Shown piece after piece: positions 23,728 through 33,085 of a stretch of 38,984 bases of DNA. The stretch comes from Alcaligenaceae bacterium. GTDB lineage: Bacteria; Pseudomonadota; Gammaproteobacteria; Burkholderiales; Burkholderiaceae_B. Numbering within the stretch: position 1 is the stretch's first letter; every line of letters begins with the position of its first letter. The translations under genes were made by a program, and so were the position numbers. The stretch is from the NCBI GenBank assembly GCA_947379755.1, contig CANCOC010000030.1, positions 1 to 38,984 on the forward strand, given 5' to 3'. The notes beneath the pieces were generated by a model. It did not search any database, had not been told where the DNA came from, and saw only the letters and a program-made list of their open reading frames with translations.

Positions 23728-25629
23728 CTACTTTTTAAGTGCAGGCAACGCATAGCGTTGCTCCCGATATGCCCAGCTTGGCCACAATACGTGCGCCAGC
23801 GCTTCACGTTCTTGCTCTACATCCGGTGCAATCGGCGTGTAACCATCTGGTGCGCTGTAGGTACTGGTGCGTGCAGGCTTGCCGGGCTCAAGCACAACCA
23901 GTCTGTCGCCATTAGCCTGATCTGCCTTCAGATAACCATAGTTATCACCAAACTGCATCATCGCGCGGTTTGCAGGCCGGCGCGTCAGGTCATTGCCAAG
24001 CATCGGATGCACGGTATCAATTCCCATCAAGGACAACAGTGTGGGTGCCAAATCGACCTGGCTCATGATTTGCGGATCAGATTTGGGTGCGACGCCCGGT
24101 CCCAGAATCAAGGCGGGAATCTGAAAGTGCTTAACTGGAACCAGATTGCCCGAGACACGCGCATCATGGTCAGCCACCACTAAAAATATTGTGTTGTTCC
24201 AGTATGGTGCCTGACGCGCTTTTTTGAAAAACTCCCCAATTGCCCAGTCTGCATAACGTACCGTATTGTTGACCGCCGCGGGCTCGCCCTCTGGCACGAT
24301 TCGCCCCTGCGGATATTCCCATGGAGAGTGATTCGACACTGAAAATGCCATGGAAAATGTCGGGCGATCCGAGTCGGTGCGCAAGACGCGATCAAGCTCG
24401 TTGAACATATCCTCGTCCGAGGCACCCCAGGATCCTACGAATTTAGGTGCGACGAATTTAGGCAAATCCACGACTTCATTGAAGCCGTTGCCCAGAAAGA
24501 ACCCACGCATATTGTCAAAGTGCGCCTCTCCACCATAAATAAAGCGTGAAAAATAACCGTGCCTTCCCAGCAGTTCGGCAATCGTAAAGAATCCCGTCTG
24601 AGAACGTGGCAGGGTCAATACCGCCTGTGCAGGAGTCGGAAAGAATCCCGTACTGATGGCTTCAAGTCCGCGCACGGAGCGTGTGCCGGTTGCATAGGCC
24701 CGCTCAAACCACCAGCCTTCTTTGCCCAGCGCATCGAGCTCAGGCGTCCACCCTGCTCCGCCTAGTTTTTTTGAATATTGTGCGCCCAGACTCTCTTGCA
24801 AAATGATGACAAGGTTCAGGGGTTTATCACGCTTAACCGATGCGGGCTGTGCGTGCAGGGACGGCAAGTGTGGGTCCAGCATCGCCTCGGGCAGTCCGGC
24901 TGCGCTGCGAACAATCTGTGTAATCTCGTCAATGGGCATCTTTCCATACAGATCGAACGAGGACTTTTCATTCTGCATCAGGTAGGCCGCGTTGGTGACA
25001 TTCCAGAAGCTGTTTAACGCCAGAGTATTGACCATCGCGTCATTGCCAAAGGCCACTGTCGAAGCGTTGATCGGGCGATGATCCAGCGTTCCGCGAATCG
25101 ACATCACGCAAACGGAAATCAGTGCCAGGCCCATCACCGGCCGCCACCACCAGCGCAGCGCCCGGTCGGGACGACCCGGCTTGAACAGTCGGAATCCAAG
25201 CCACATGCTCAGTCCAATGACAATCACCGCTCCGAGTATGACTAGCTTGTAGCCTTCCCAGAGCATGCCAAACACTTCACGAGGATGGCCAAGATATTCA
25301 AAATACAGACGATTGGGACGCGTGTCGTATTCGGCAATAAACTGCGGCGTCGAGGCTTCAAGCAAGACAAGTAAAAACCAGCAGACACGAAACCACCAGG
25401 CAGTGATTTTTTCTGCCCAGCGAAAGTGTCCGAACCAGGGTGCGCACGCTGCAGGAATGACGATCATCATGCCCACCATCACCAGATCAATTCGCCAGCC
25501 ACCCAGAATCACGGGCCAGATCCCGTCTACCGCGGCCACACGCGGCCACTGCCAGGCCACCAGACACAAGCGTGACAACGTCAGCATACATAACGCTGCC
25601 CACAGGAACCGCCAGGTTAAACGCCGCAT
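23728..25629 (-). CDS. LTA synthase-like sulfatase-fold membrane enzyme (phosphoglycerol transferase family)
   Basis: This 633-residue protein has five predicted N-terminal membrane helices (about 1-175) followed by a periplasmic sulfatase-fold domain. Visible elements are NLVIILQESLGAQYS (metal-binding Glu), ATGTRSVRGLEAIS with the likely nucleophile Thr, FIYGGEAHFDNMRGFFLGNGF, FSVSNHSPWEYP and VVADHDARVSG (metal-binding Asp/His). Related enzymes (LtaS, MdoB/OpgB) move phosphoglycerol from phosphatidylglycerol onto polymers or glucans. In a Gram-negative the acceptor could be periplasmic glucan or another envelope glycan; it is not known here. The gene is 26 bp downstream of the FAD oxidoreductase gene. 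Confidence 0.88.
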   Translation of the reverse strand: MRRLTWRFLWAALCMLTLSRLCLVAWQWPRVAAVDGIWPVILGGWRIDLVMVGMMIVIPAACAPWFGHFRWAEKITAWWFRVCWFLLVLLEASTPQFIAEYDTRPNRLYFEYLGHPREVFGMLWEGYKLVILGAVIVIGLSMWLGFRLFKPGRPDRALRWWWRPVMGLALISVCVMSIRGTLDHRPINASTVAFGNDAMVNTLALNSFWNVTNAAYLMQNEKSSFDLYGKMPIDEITQIVRSAAGLPEAMLDPHLPSLHAQPASVKRDKPLNLVIILQESLGAQYSKKLGGAGWTPELDALGKEGWWFERAYATGTRSVRGLEAISTGFFPTPAQAVLTLPRSQTGFFTIAELLGRHGYFSRFIYGGEAHFDNMRGFFLGNGFNEVVDLPKFVAPKFVGSWGASDEDMFNELDRVLRTDSDRPTFSMAFSVSNHSPWEYPQGRIVPEGEPAAVNNTVRYADWAIGEFFKKARQAPYWNNTIFLVVADHDARVSGNLVPVKHFQIPALILGPGVAPKSDPQIMSQVDLAPTLLSLMGIDTVHPMLGNDLTRRPANRAMMQFGDNYGYLKADQANGDRLVVLEPGKPARTSTYSAPDGYTPIAPDVEQEREALAHVLWPSWAYREQRYALPALKK

Positions 25630-25655
25630 TCAACTCCCTTGTACATATAAAACAT

Positions 25656-27080
25656 TTAGCCCTGCAGCGTCTGTAGAACCTTGCCTGGATTCATCAGGTT
25701 TTGCGGATCCAGTGCTGCCTTGATCTGCTTCATCAGTCTCAGTTCAAGCGCACTCTTATAACGCGGCAACTCATCACGCTTGAGTTGTCCCACGCCGTGT
25801 TCGGCACTGATCGAGCCCCCGTGTGCATGCACACTGTCATGGACCAGACCATAGACCTCATACTGCTGGGCAAGCAACTGCTCTTCGGTCTGGTCTGGCG
25901 CACGCGCAACGTTGTAATGCAGATTACCGTCACCCAGATGGCCGAACACAATATTCTGAATACCCGGGAACTTCACCTGCAACTCAGCGTTGGTGACCTG
26001 AACAAACTGTGCGATCAGAGAGATCGGAATCGATACATCATGCTTGATGCTCTTGCCCAGTTCAGCTTCGGCAAGCGGAATGCTTTCACGCAGGTGCCAC
26101 ATTGCCTTACTTTGGGCAATGTTTTCTGCAATTGCAGCATCGAGAATCAGACCATCTTCAATTGCCTGTCCCAGTACCGCTTCGAATCGTTCTTGCGCGT
26201 GTTCGGCGCTTTCGCTGTCCGACAACTCCAGCAATGCAAACCAGGCAGACTGGCTGGAGGGGCCATCAAATGGCAGGCGCTGCTGGGGAAACAACCTCAC
26301 CACAGCCTGCAGCACGGGCCCTGCCATGACTTCAAAGCCCGTCAGCGAGGCGCCAAACCCGGCACGTGCACGCGAAAGCACGGTCACAGCATCCTCGAGA
26401 GAATTCAGTGCAAGCATCGCGGTACGCTGCGCGACGGGAACGGGGTAGAGTTTCATCGTCGCGGCGGTGATAATACCGAGCGTACCTTCGCTGCCGATAT
26501 ACAAGTCACGCAGATCGTAGCCAGTATTGTCTTTTCGCAATCCACGCAAGCCGTGCCAGATTTCACCTTCGGCTGTCACAACCTCCAGACCCAGCGTAAG
26601 TTCACGGGTATTGCCATAGCGTAAAACCTGTGTGCCGCCTGCATTGGTAGAGAGATTGCCGCCTATGGTGCAACTGCCCTCGGCAGCAAGACTCAGGGGA
26701 AACAAACGACCCGCGGCGCGTGCAGCTTCTTGTAAAGACTGCAAAATGCAGCCTGCTTCGACCGTCATCGTATCGTTATCGGTATCGATCGCACGGACTT
26801 TGTTTAACCTGGCCAGAGAAACGACCACAGCGTGGCCAGCTTCGTCAGGTGTTGCCCCACCGCACAGACCGGTGTTGCCACCCTGGGGGACAATAGGAAC
26901 ATGGTTTTGGGCGCAAATTCGCACCACACCCGCCACGTCTTCTGTCGAACCCGGGCGCACAACAGCAAGAGCTTGCCCGCGATAACGACCTCGCCAGTCG
27001 ACAAGATAGGGGGTCGCTTCTTCACCGGTCAGGACCTGACTGGCGCCCAATAATGCTTGCAATTCGCTGAGTATGCTCAT
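25656..27080 (-). CDS. GlcD-type FAD-binding oxidoreductase (2-hydroxyacid dehydrogenase)
   Basis: This 474-residue protein has an FAD_binding_4 domain (about 35-215: VRPGSTEDVAGVVRICAQN, PQGGNTGLCGGATPD, GGNLSTNAGGTQVLRYGNTRE, YDLRDLYIGSEGTLGIITAA) and a C-terminal FAD-oxidase domain ending with FGHLGDGNLHYNV and SAEHGVGQLKRDELP. The family includes D-lactate, glycolate and D-2-hydroxyglutarate dehydrogenases feeding electrons to the respiratory chain. No Fe-S partner (GlcF) is adjacent, which favours a D-lactate or D-2-hydroxyglutarate type. Substrate specificity cannot be read from the sequence. Confidence 0.93.
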   Translation of the reverse strand: MSILSELQALLGASQVLTGEEATPYLVDWRGRYRGQALAVVRPGSTEDVAGVVRICAQNHVPIVPQGGNTGLCGGATPDEAGHAVVVSLARLNKVRAIDTDNDTMTVEAGCILQSLQEAARAAGRLFPLSLAAEGSCTIGGNLSTNAGGTQVLRYGNTRELTLGLEVVTAEGEIWHGLRGLRKDNTGYDLRDLYIGSEGTLGIITAATMKLYPVPVAQRTAMLALNSLEDAVTVLSRARAGFGASLTGFEVMAGPVLQAVVRLFPQQRLPFDGPSSQSAWFALLELSDSESAEHAQERFEAVLGQAIEDGLILDAAIAENIAQSKAMWHLRESIPLAEAELGKSIKHDVSIPISLIAQFVQVTNAELQVKFPGIQNIVFGHLGDGNLHYNVARAPDQTEEQLLAQQYEVYGLVHDSVHAHGGSISAEHGVGQLKRDELPRYKSALELRLMKQIKAALDPQNLMNPGKVLQTLQG

Positions 27081-27318
27081 TTTTCTCTTTTACCCGGCCG
27101 GCCAAGGAGTCAACCGACACTTTTTAAATAATACTTAAACGCAAAATTTCTTCGTTAACTGCAATATTTTGTATTTTCGTATTTCCACTCAGCATAAATT
27201 GTAGGACAGATCCCCAGAGTGAGTTCCGCAGCATTTGTTTCTGGGATAATAGAGTTCTTTCTTTTCAAACAGATGTCTGAGTGTTTCAGCTGACTTTGAA
27301 GGTGTGGCCGAAGCTCTT

Positions 27319-28740
27319 ATGACTGAAGTCAGGTCTTCAGGAGTCAATTTAGTGTCTGCATCCAACCCTTTTCCATACTCTTCGTTCAAAGCCTATGACA
27401 TCCGCGGAGTCGTTCCGACGGCTCTGAACCCGGAGTTCGCCCAGGAGCTGGGCAGAGGGCTTGCCGCGCGCGCACATGCGGCGGGAGTCACGACAATGGT
27501 GGTTGGCCGGGACGGACGCCTGAGCAGTCCCTCACTTGCGGCGGCCCTGCAGCAAGGTATGCGGGACGGCGGGATCGACACCATTGACGTGGGCCAGGTC
27601 CCAACGCCACTGGTGTACTTTGCCGCCTACACATTAAAAACAGGCTCTGGCGTCGCCGTCACTGGCAGCCATAACCCGCCTGAATACAACGGCTTCAAAA
27701 TGATGATGGGTGGTGGCACCCTGCACGGCGAAGAAATCGCCAGGCTGCGTGACGAAGTCGCAGCCCAACCTGCTCAGGCTGCAGTACCAGGCCAGGCGCA
27801 GACGGTAGATATCCTGACGCCCTATCTCGCACGCGTACTGGGTGACATCAAGCTCACGCGTCCCATGAAAATCGCCATTGATTGTGGCAACGGCGTGGCT
27901 GGTGCTGTGGCACCCCAGCTCTTTAAAGGTCTCGGTTGCGAAATCATTGAGTTATTTTGCGACGTCGATGGCACCTTCCCTAACCATCATCCGGATCCGG
28001 CCGAGCCTCATAACCTCGAAGATCTGATCCGTTGTGTACAAACCACCGACTGCGAAATTGGCCTGGCCTTTGACGGTGACGGCGATCGCCTGGGCGTCGT
28101 CACAAAATCCGGTCAGATCATCTGGCCGGATCGCCAGCTGATTCTGTACGCACGTGATGTCCTTGATCGCTGCCCTGGCGAAACCATTATTTACGATGTC
28201 AAATGCAGTAGGCATGTAGCGGTTGAAATTCGCAAAGCAGGTGGTGTACCCCTGATGTGCCAGACGGGGCATTCCCTGGTAAAAGCCAAGCTTGCCGAAA
28301 CCGGCGCCCCGCTTGCAGGTGAAATGAGTGGTCACGTGTTCTTCAAAGAACGCTGGTTCGGTTTTGATGATGGCTTATATACTGCCGCGCGCCTGCTCGA
28401 AATCCTGTCCCGCAGCCTGGATCCTTCTGCCGTGCTCGAAGCCCTGCCTCAAGGCGTCTCGACGCCTGAGCTCAAACTCGAAATGAAAGAAGGCGAGCCT
28501 CACGCACTGATCAAGCGACTGCAAACCGAGGGCACCTTTGCAGGCGCAACAGAAATTATCAAGATTGATGGCCTGCGCGCGGATTATCCTGATGGCTTTG
28601 GACTGGCACGCGCGTCGAACACTACACCAGTTGTAGTCTTGCGTTTTGAAGGCGACACCCCCGAAGCGCTCGTCCGTATTCAAGAGGCCTTCCGCCAGCA
28701 ATTACTGGCGCTTGCTCCTCACGTTTCACTCCCTTTCTAA
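27319..28740 (+). CDS. Phosphomannomutase/phosphoglucomutase
   Basis: The protein has 473 residues from the ATG at 27319; a GTG at 27304 is an alternative and neither has a strong ribosome-binding site. It shows all four alpha-D-phosphohexomutase blocks: FKAYDIRGVVP, the phosphoserine loop AVTGSHNPPEYNGFK (Ser117), the metal site FDGDGDRLG, and the sugar-specificity loop GEMSGHVFFKERW. It interconverts hexose-1- and hexose-6-phosphates, supplying GDP-mannose or UDP-glucose precursors as in AlgC/ManB. It lies 17 bp ahead of pgi and is probably cotranscribed with it. Confidence 0.95.
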   Translation: MTEVRSSGVNLVSASNPFPYSSFKAYDIRGVVPTALNPEFAQELGRGLAARAHAAGVTTMVVGRDGRLSSPSLAAALQQGMRDGGIDTIDVGQVPTPLVYFAAYTLKTGSGVAVTGSHNPPEYNGFKMMMGGGTLHGEEIARLRDEVAAQPAQAAVPGQAQTVDILTPYLARVLGDIKLTRPMKIAIDCGNGVAGAVAPQLFKGLGCEIIELFCDVDGTFPNHHPDPAEPHNLEDLIRCVQTTDCEIGLAFDGDGDRLGVVTKSGQIIWPDRQLILYARDVLDRCPGETIIYDVKCSRHVAVEIRKAGGVPLMCQTGHSLVKAKLAETGAPLAGEMSGHVFFKERWFGFDDGLYTAARLLEILSRSLDPSAVLEALPQGVSTPELKLEMKEGEPHALIKRLQTEGTFAGATEIIKIDGLRADYPDGFGLARASNTTPVVVLRFEGDTPEALVRIQEAFRQQLLALAPHVSLPF

Positions 28741-28757
28741 AACTGGTTGCCCACTCT

Positions 28758-30323
28758 ATGAGCGCATTGTCACAGACTCCCGCCTGGATCGATTTCGTCA
28801 AGGCAGCCCAATCCAGTCCCATTACCTCAGATGCACTGCGAATTGTGCATGCAGCCGATATTGACGTGGACTTGAGTACACAACGTCACTCAAAAGCGCT
28901 GGCAAAAGCCTCTGATGCCCTGCTCGCACAGCAAGGCTTTGAAGCTGCACGCAAAGAGCTTTTTGAAGGCGGCCATATCAACTGGACTGAAAATCGTGCA
29001 GCCTGGCACACCGCCTTGCGTGCCACGCATCCACCCGCATCGGTGTCAGACGCAATCCAGACCGAGCAAGCCCGCCTGGTCAGTTTTGTCGAACAGGCCA
29101 ATGCCCAGAATCGCTATAGCAATGTCGTTCACCTTGGCATTGGTGGCAGTGACTGGGGACCCAGACTTGCCATGACGGCGCTCAAGGCAGGCAATGGACG
29201 TCGCACGATTCGCTTTGCCTCAAACGTTGATGCACACGCGATCACCTCCGCGCTCGAAGGTCTTGACCCGCATGACACACTGATCATTATTTCTTCAAAA
29301 TCATTTACAACGATCGAGTCCCTGGCCAATGCGGCCTGTGCGATTGACTGGCTGCGTGCCGGAGGGATCGAGGAACCGCTCGAGAGATTTGTAGCAGTAA
29401 CCGCCAACCCAGGCGCGGCACGCGAATTCGGAATCCAGGACGCACATATTTTCGAGTTCTGGGATTGGGTCGGTGGTCGCTATTCCATCTGGTCATCAAT
29501 TGGCCTGCCGATTGCACTGGGTCTCGGACAAGAAGCCTTCAATGAAATGCTGGCCGGCGCTCAAGCAATGGATGAGCATTTTTTAACCGCTCCTGTTGAG
29601 CAGAATGCACCTGTACAAATGGCGCTCAGCAGCGTCGTCAACTGCAGCATACTGGGCTATGCATCCTTTGCATTATGTCCCTACGATGCACGCCTCTACA
29701 ATCTCGTGCCCTGGCTGCAGCAACTCGAAATGGAGTCGCTTGGTAAATCCACCACGAGAGATGGCGATACGCTGGATGTGCCTTCAAGCCCTGCGGTATG
29801 GGGGATGCCGGGTACGGATGGCCAGCATACATTTTTCCAGTGGCTGCATCAGGATGGTAAAGGTGCACCCGTTGACTTTATTCTCTGTGCCAAACCCGAT
29901 CACAGGCATACACGGCACCACCGGTTGCTTGTGGCCAATTGCCTGGCACAACGCGCCGCCCTGCTGCAGGGAAAATCCTACGAACAGGCGCTTGCCGAAG
30001 TGCAAAAAACAGAACCAGACTCTGCACGCGCCTCAAAACTGGCCAGGCACCGCGTCCATCCGGGCGGAAGGCCTTCCACACTAATCGTGCTGCCCAGTCT
30101 AAATCCCAGGCAGCTCGGATCACTGCTGGCACTTTATGAACACAAAGTATTTGTTGAAGGTGTGATCTGGGGTCTGAATCCCTTTGACCAATGGGGCGTT
30201 GAGTACGGCAAACGTCTCGCAGGCGATATTGAGCGCCGCCTGGATGCGCTGGGCAGCGATCCGGATGTCAGTCCTTATGATCCGTCGACCGCACACTGGG
30301 TGCGCGCGCTCGCCAGCAACTAG
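28758..30323 (+). CDS. pgi: Glucose-6-phosphate isomerase
   Basis: This 521-residue protein has GHINWTENRAAWHTALR, HLGIGGSDWGPRLA, IISSKSFTTIESLANA, FWDWVGGRYSIWSSIGLPIAL, MESLGKSTTRDGD and the C-terminal EHKVFVEGVIWGLNPFDQWGVEYGK: the complete PGI active site. It links glucose-6-phosphate and fructose-6-phosphate. With the hexose-phosphate mutase just upstream it forms a small sugar-phosphate operon beside the nucleotide-sugar pair encoded on the opposite strand. The stop lies in a short hairpin (CTAGCC-ATCG-GGCTAG, 30320-30335) shared with the convergent epimerase gene. Confidence 0.97.
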   Translation: MSALSQTPAWIDFVKAAQSSPITSDALRIVHAADIDVDLSTQRHSKALAKASDALLAQQGFEAARKELFEGGHINWTENRAAWHTALRATHPPASVSDAIQTEQARLVSFVEQANAQNRYSNVVHLGIGGSDWGPRLAMTALKAGNGRRTIRFASNVDAHAITSALEGLDPHDTLIIISSKSFTTIESLANAACAIDWLRAGGIEEPLERFVAVTANPGAAREFGIQDAHIFEFWDWVGGRYSIWSSIGLPIALGLGQEAFNEMLAGAQAMDEHFLTAPVEQNAPVQMALSSVVNCSILGYASFALCPYDARLYNLVPWLQQLEMESLGKSTTRDGDTLDVPSSPAVWGMPGTDGQHTFFQWLHQDGKGAPVDFILCAKPDHRHTRHHRLLVANCLAQRAALLQGKSYEQALAEVQKTEPDSARASKLARHRVHPGGRPSTLIVLPSLNPRQLGSLLALYEHKVFVEGVIWGLNPFDQWGVEYGKRLAGDIERRLDALGSDPDVSPYDPSTAHWVRALASN

Positions 30324-30331
30324 CCATCGGG

Positions 30332-31357
30332 CTAGCGTAAAAACTGGGTATACCAGGGCATCGCGACCTCGAGTCCTTGCAGGACGTTATGCAAGGGCTC
30401 GTAGCCCAGAAGTTTTCTGGCTTTGCTGATGTCCGCCTGTGAGTGGCGTACATCGCCAGCCCTGAAGTCCTGGTAGACAGCAGCCTTGTCATAAGGCACT
30501 CCATGTTTGCCAAGTGTCTCAGCGAGATGGGCAAACAGATCATTCAGACTCGTGCGGTCGCTGACGGCTACGTTGTAGACCTGATTGACACCCTCGGGGT
30601 GTGCCATCGCGGCCAGGATATTGGCTTGCACTGCGTTTTCGACAAAACAGAAATCACGACTGGTTTCGCCATCGCCATTGACGAGAACATCTTCACCGCG
30701 AATCATCGCAGCAATCCATTTTGGAATGACTGCCGCATAGGCACCATCTGGGTCCTGGCGTTTGCCAAACACATTGAAATATCTCAGCCCGACACTGCCA
30801 AAGCCATAGGTGCGCGCAAACACGTCGGCATAGAGTTCATTGACGTATTTCGTGACCGCATATGGTGACAAAGGCCTGCCTATTTTGTCCTCCACCTTTG
30901 GCAGGTCTGGATGATCGCCATAAGTTGAGCTGGACGCAGCATAGACAAAGGAAGCAACCTGTGCATCACGCGCCGCCACCAGCATATTTAGAAACCCTGA
31001 AATATTCACGGCATTGGTGAGAACAGGATCCTTGATTGAACGCGGGACCGAGCCGAGTGCTGCCTGGTGCAATACAAAATCGACTCCGGTCACCGCATGT
31101 TCGCAGGTCTCGAAATCACGGATATCACCCTCTATAAATTTGAAACGGGCCCATTGCTCGACGGCAACGGTATCCTGCACTTCCTGCAGATTGTGCTTGT
31201 ATCCCGTCGAAAAATTATCCAGGCCGACAACATGTTGCTCAAGCGTGAGCAATGTCTCAAGCAGATTCGAACCAATAAACCCTGCACAACCAGTGACCAG
31301 CCAGGTGCGTGGCACTGCACGTAACTCACTTTGGATCTGTTCGTAGCGACTGGCCAT
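30332..31357 (-). CDS. wbpP: WbpP-like UDP-GlcNAc/UDP-GlcNAcA C4-epimerase (SDR family)
   Basis: This 341-residue extended SDR begins [37 protein letters not shown], closely like Pseudomonas aeruginosa WbpP. It carries the NAD motif [24 protein letters not shown], the catalytic [11 protein letters not shown] and [13 protein letters not shown] (Tyr and Lys), and [25 protein letters not shown]. WbpP-type enzymes prefer N-acetylated UDP-hexoses. The gene lies 25 bp downstream of a UDP-GlcNAc dehydrogenase gene; together they would convert UDP-GlcNAc to UDP-GalNAcA for a surface polysaccharide. The glycosyltransferases are not in the window. Confidence 0.92.
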   Translation of the reverse strand: MASRYEQIQSELRAVPRTWLVTGCAGFIGSNLLETLLTLEQHVVGLDNFSTGYKHNLQEVQDTVAVEQWARFKFIEGDIRDFETCEHAVTGVDFVLHQAALGSVPRSIKDPVLTNAVNISGFLNMLVAARDAQVASFVYAASSSTYGDHPDLPKVEDKIGRPLSPYAVTKYVNELYADVFARTYGFGSVGLRYFNVFGKRQDPDGAYAAVIPKWIAAMIRGEDVLVNGDGETSRDFCFVENAVQANILAAMAHPEGVNQVYNVAVSDRTSLNDLFAHLAETLGKHGVPYDKAAVYQDFRAGDVRHSQADISKARKLLGYEPLHNVLQGLEVAMPWYTQFLR

Positions 31358-31382
31358 GATATGTGCTCTCTATGAAGAATGC

Positions 31383-32657
31383 TTACAGTCGCAAATCAGT
31401 TTGATCTGCGGGGAATAGATATTTCAGGTCATACAGCACATGAGCTGGGCGGCACAGGGCTCGTATGCTGTCAGCACCCATTGCTGCGAATTCATTGTGC
31501 GCAACGGCCAGAATCACTGCATCGTAATGGCCTGGCGTGAGCGTCGTGACGGGCGTAATGCCATATTCATGCTGGGCTTCTTTGGCATCCACCCAAGGAT
31601 CATATACATCGACCTGTGCGTTGTACTCATGCAGCTCCTGCAATATGTCAACGACCCGGGTATTGCGCAGATCGGGACAGTTTTCCTTAAAAGTCAGCCC
31701 CATCACAAGCACGCGCGCATCCTTGACTGGGATCCCGCCACGCGTCATCGCCTTGATCAATTGCGTGACCACATACGAGCCCATCGAATCATTGAGTCTG
31801 CGTCCAGCCAGAATCACTTCAGGGTGATAGCCAATCGACTGCGCCTTATGCGTCAGGTAATAGGGATCCACACCAATGCAATGACCTCCAACCAGGCCGG
31901 GACGGAATGGTAGGAAATTCCACTTGGTCCCGGCGGCTTGCAGGACAGCCTCGGTATCAATGCCAAGCTTATTGAAAATCAGTGCGAGCTCATTGATCAA
32001 GGCAATATTGACATCACGCTGGGTATTCTCGATCACCTTGGCGGCTTCGGCCACACGAATGCTCGGTGCGCGATGCGTACCCGCAACAATAATCTGCTGA
32101 TAGACCTCGTCCACCAGTAACGCGACAGCTGGAGTCGAGCCCGCCGTCACTTTTTTGATGGTGCTGACGCGGTGCGCCTTATCGCCAGGATTAATACGCT
32201 CAGGACTGTAGCCAGCAAAAAAGTCCTGATTGAATGTCAAGCCGGAGATGCGTTCAAGTACCGGGACGCAATCTTCTTCTGTTGCACCAGGATAGACCGT
32301 CGATTCATACACAACGATATCGCCGCGCTTGAGCACTTTGCCGATTGTTTCGCTGGCCTTGATCAAAGGCGTCAGATCTGGTCGCTTGTACTTGTCGATG
32401 GGAGTGGGAACAGTCACGATATAAAAATTGGCTTGGGCCAGTTCTTCGAGCGCGGTTGTAAATTGCAGGCCTGAGGCTGTCGCAAGCTCCGCATCATCGA
32501 CTTCGAGCGTGTGATCGTGACCACGCTTGAGTTCCTGGATGCGGTCATGATTGATGTCAAAACCAATGACCGATCTTTTTTTGCCGAATTCGGCAGCCAG
32601 GGGCAGGCCGACATATCCCAGCCCCACAACCGCTATTTTGACATCCTCAATTTGCAA
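31383..32657 (-). CDS. wbpO: UDP-N-acetyl-D-glucosamine 6-dehydrogenase (WbpO/TviB type)
   Basis: This 424-residue protein is read from a TTG at 32657 with GGAG about 7 bases upstream, giving [27 protein letters not shown]. It has the Rossmann motif [41 protein letters not shown], a central helix [23 protein letters not shown], the catalytic Cys in [16 protein letters not shown], and [18 protein letters not shown]. It oxidises UDP-GlcNAc to UDP-GlcNAcA in two NAD-dependent steps. It is the first gene of a pair with the WbpP-like epimerase. A leader hairpin (CTGGATT/AATCCAG, 32708-32728) lies upstream. Confidence 0.92.
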   Translation of the reverse strand: MQIEDVKIAVVGLGYVGLPLAAEFGKKRSVIGFDINHDRIQELKRGHDHTLEVDDAELATASGLQFTTALEELAQANFYIVTVPTPIDKYKRPDLTPLIKASETIGKVLKRGDIVVYESTVYPGATEEDCVPVLERISGLTFNQDFFAGYSPERINPGDKAHRVSTIKKVTAGSTPAVALLVDEVYQQIIVAGTHRAPSIRVAEAAKVIENTQRDVNIALINELALIFNKLGIDTEAVLQAAGTKWNFLPFRPGLVGGHCIGVDPYYLTHKAQSIGYHPEVILAGRRLNDSMGSYVVTQLIKAMTRGGIPVKDARVLVMGLTFKENCPDLRNTRVVDILQELHEYNAQVDVYDPWVDAKEAQHEYGITPVTTLTPGHYDAVILAVAHNEFAAMGADSIRALCRPAHVLYDLKYLFPADQTDLRL

Positions 32658-32801
32658 AACAATCTCCGTCGCGCTGTTTCTCAGCGCCTAATCAATCATG
32701 CCTGGAACTGGATTATGGACTGAATCCAGGCGACTTCCATCTGCGTCACACGTATTTTATCGGCTCGGCCCAAGCCCACAGCCCATGAAACCAAAAAAGC
32801 C

Positions 32802-32834
32802 AAAAAAAAGCCCAAGTCTTTGCAGACTTGGGCT
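32802..32834 (-). terminator. Strong Rho-independent terminator
   Basis: AGCCCAAGTCT (32834-32824 on the minus strand) and AGACTTGGGCT (32819-32809) form a perfect 11-bp stem with a 4-base loop, followed by eight T residues and, further on, a second T6 run. It lies 252 bp past coq7 and 145 bp before wbpO, both on the same strand, so it ends either coq7 read-through or a separate small RNA. Confidence 0.88.
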
Positions 32835-32963
32835 AAATCCACCAAAGAGGAGGGTGGAGGAGACAATCGTGGCAAATTCAGGAGAATGATCTCTTAGCGG
32901 GATGGCTGGTTAACTGCTTGAATTACTTACTACCAGTCAAAACACTATGTACTGAACTTCCAT
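32802..32963 (-). ncRNA. Candidate small RNA with anti-Shine-Dalgarno loops
   Basis: On the minus strand a promoter-like pair (TTGCAA at 32998-32993 and TATTAT at 32975-32970, 17-bp spacer) stands before a transcript of about 160 nt that would end at the strong terminator at 32834-32802. No open frame with a plausible start fills it. The RNA contains CUCCU twice: once single-stranded-looking near 32864-32859, and once in the 9-base loop of a TCCACC/GGTGGA hairpin (32858-32838). Such C-rich loops are the usual mRNA-targeting sites of trans-acting small RNAs. The alternative is a long 3' untranslated end of coq7. The transcription start is estimated. Confidence 0.5.
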
Positions 32964-32969
32964 AAACGA

Positions 32970-32998
32970 ATAATAGACTAATTTTTGGTGCGTTGCAA
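32970..32998 (-). promoter_or_regulatory. Sigma-70-like promoter in the coq7-wbpO gap
   Basis: Minus-strand TTGCAA (32998-32993), a 17-bp spacer and TATTAT (32975-32970) match the -35/-10 consensus with good spacing. The expected start is near 32963, giving about 160 nt to the terminator at 32802-32834. It could also serve wbpO by read-through. Assigned by pattern only. Confidence 0.5.
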
Positions 32999-33062
32999 GA
33001 ACTTTCTTCACAGAACCAAAATATTGACCTTTCGTGGCTAAAAAACAAAGAACAACCTATTT

Positions 33063-33079
33063 TTGTTGCGGCGCAACAA
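33063..33079. repeat. Palindrome just after coq7
   Basis: TTGTTGCG and CGCAACAA flank a single central G in a perfect 17-bp palindrome, 6 bp past the coq7 stop. No T tract follows on the minus strand, so a terminator is unlikely; a protein-binding site or an mRNA-end hairpin (stem TTGTTG/CAACAA) is possible. Confidence 0.35.
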
Positions 33080-33085
33080 CATGAT

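Noticed and set aside
27189..27389. Short minus-strand frame between the FAD oxidoreductase and phosphomannomutase
   Set aside because: Overlaps the N-terminus of the mutase and the promoter region; no ribosome-binding site or family match.
30320..30335. Terminator between pgi and the epimerase gene
   Set aside because: Only a 6-bp stem that includes the pgi stop codon, with no T tract on either side; mentioned with pgi but not listed as a terminator.
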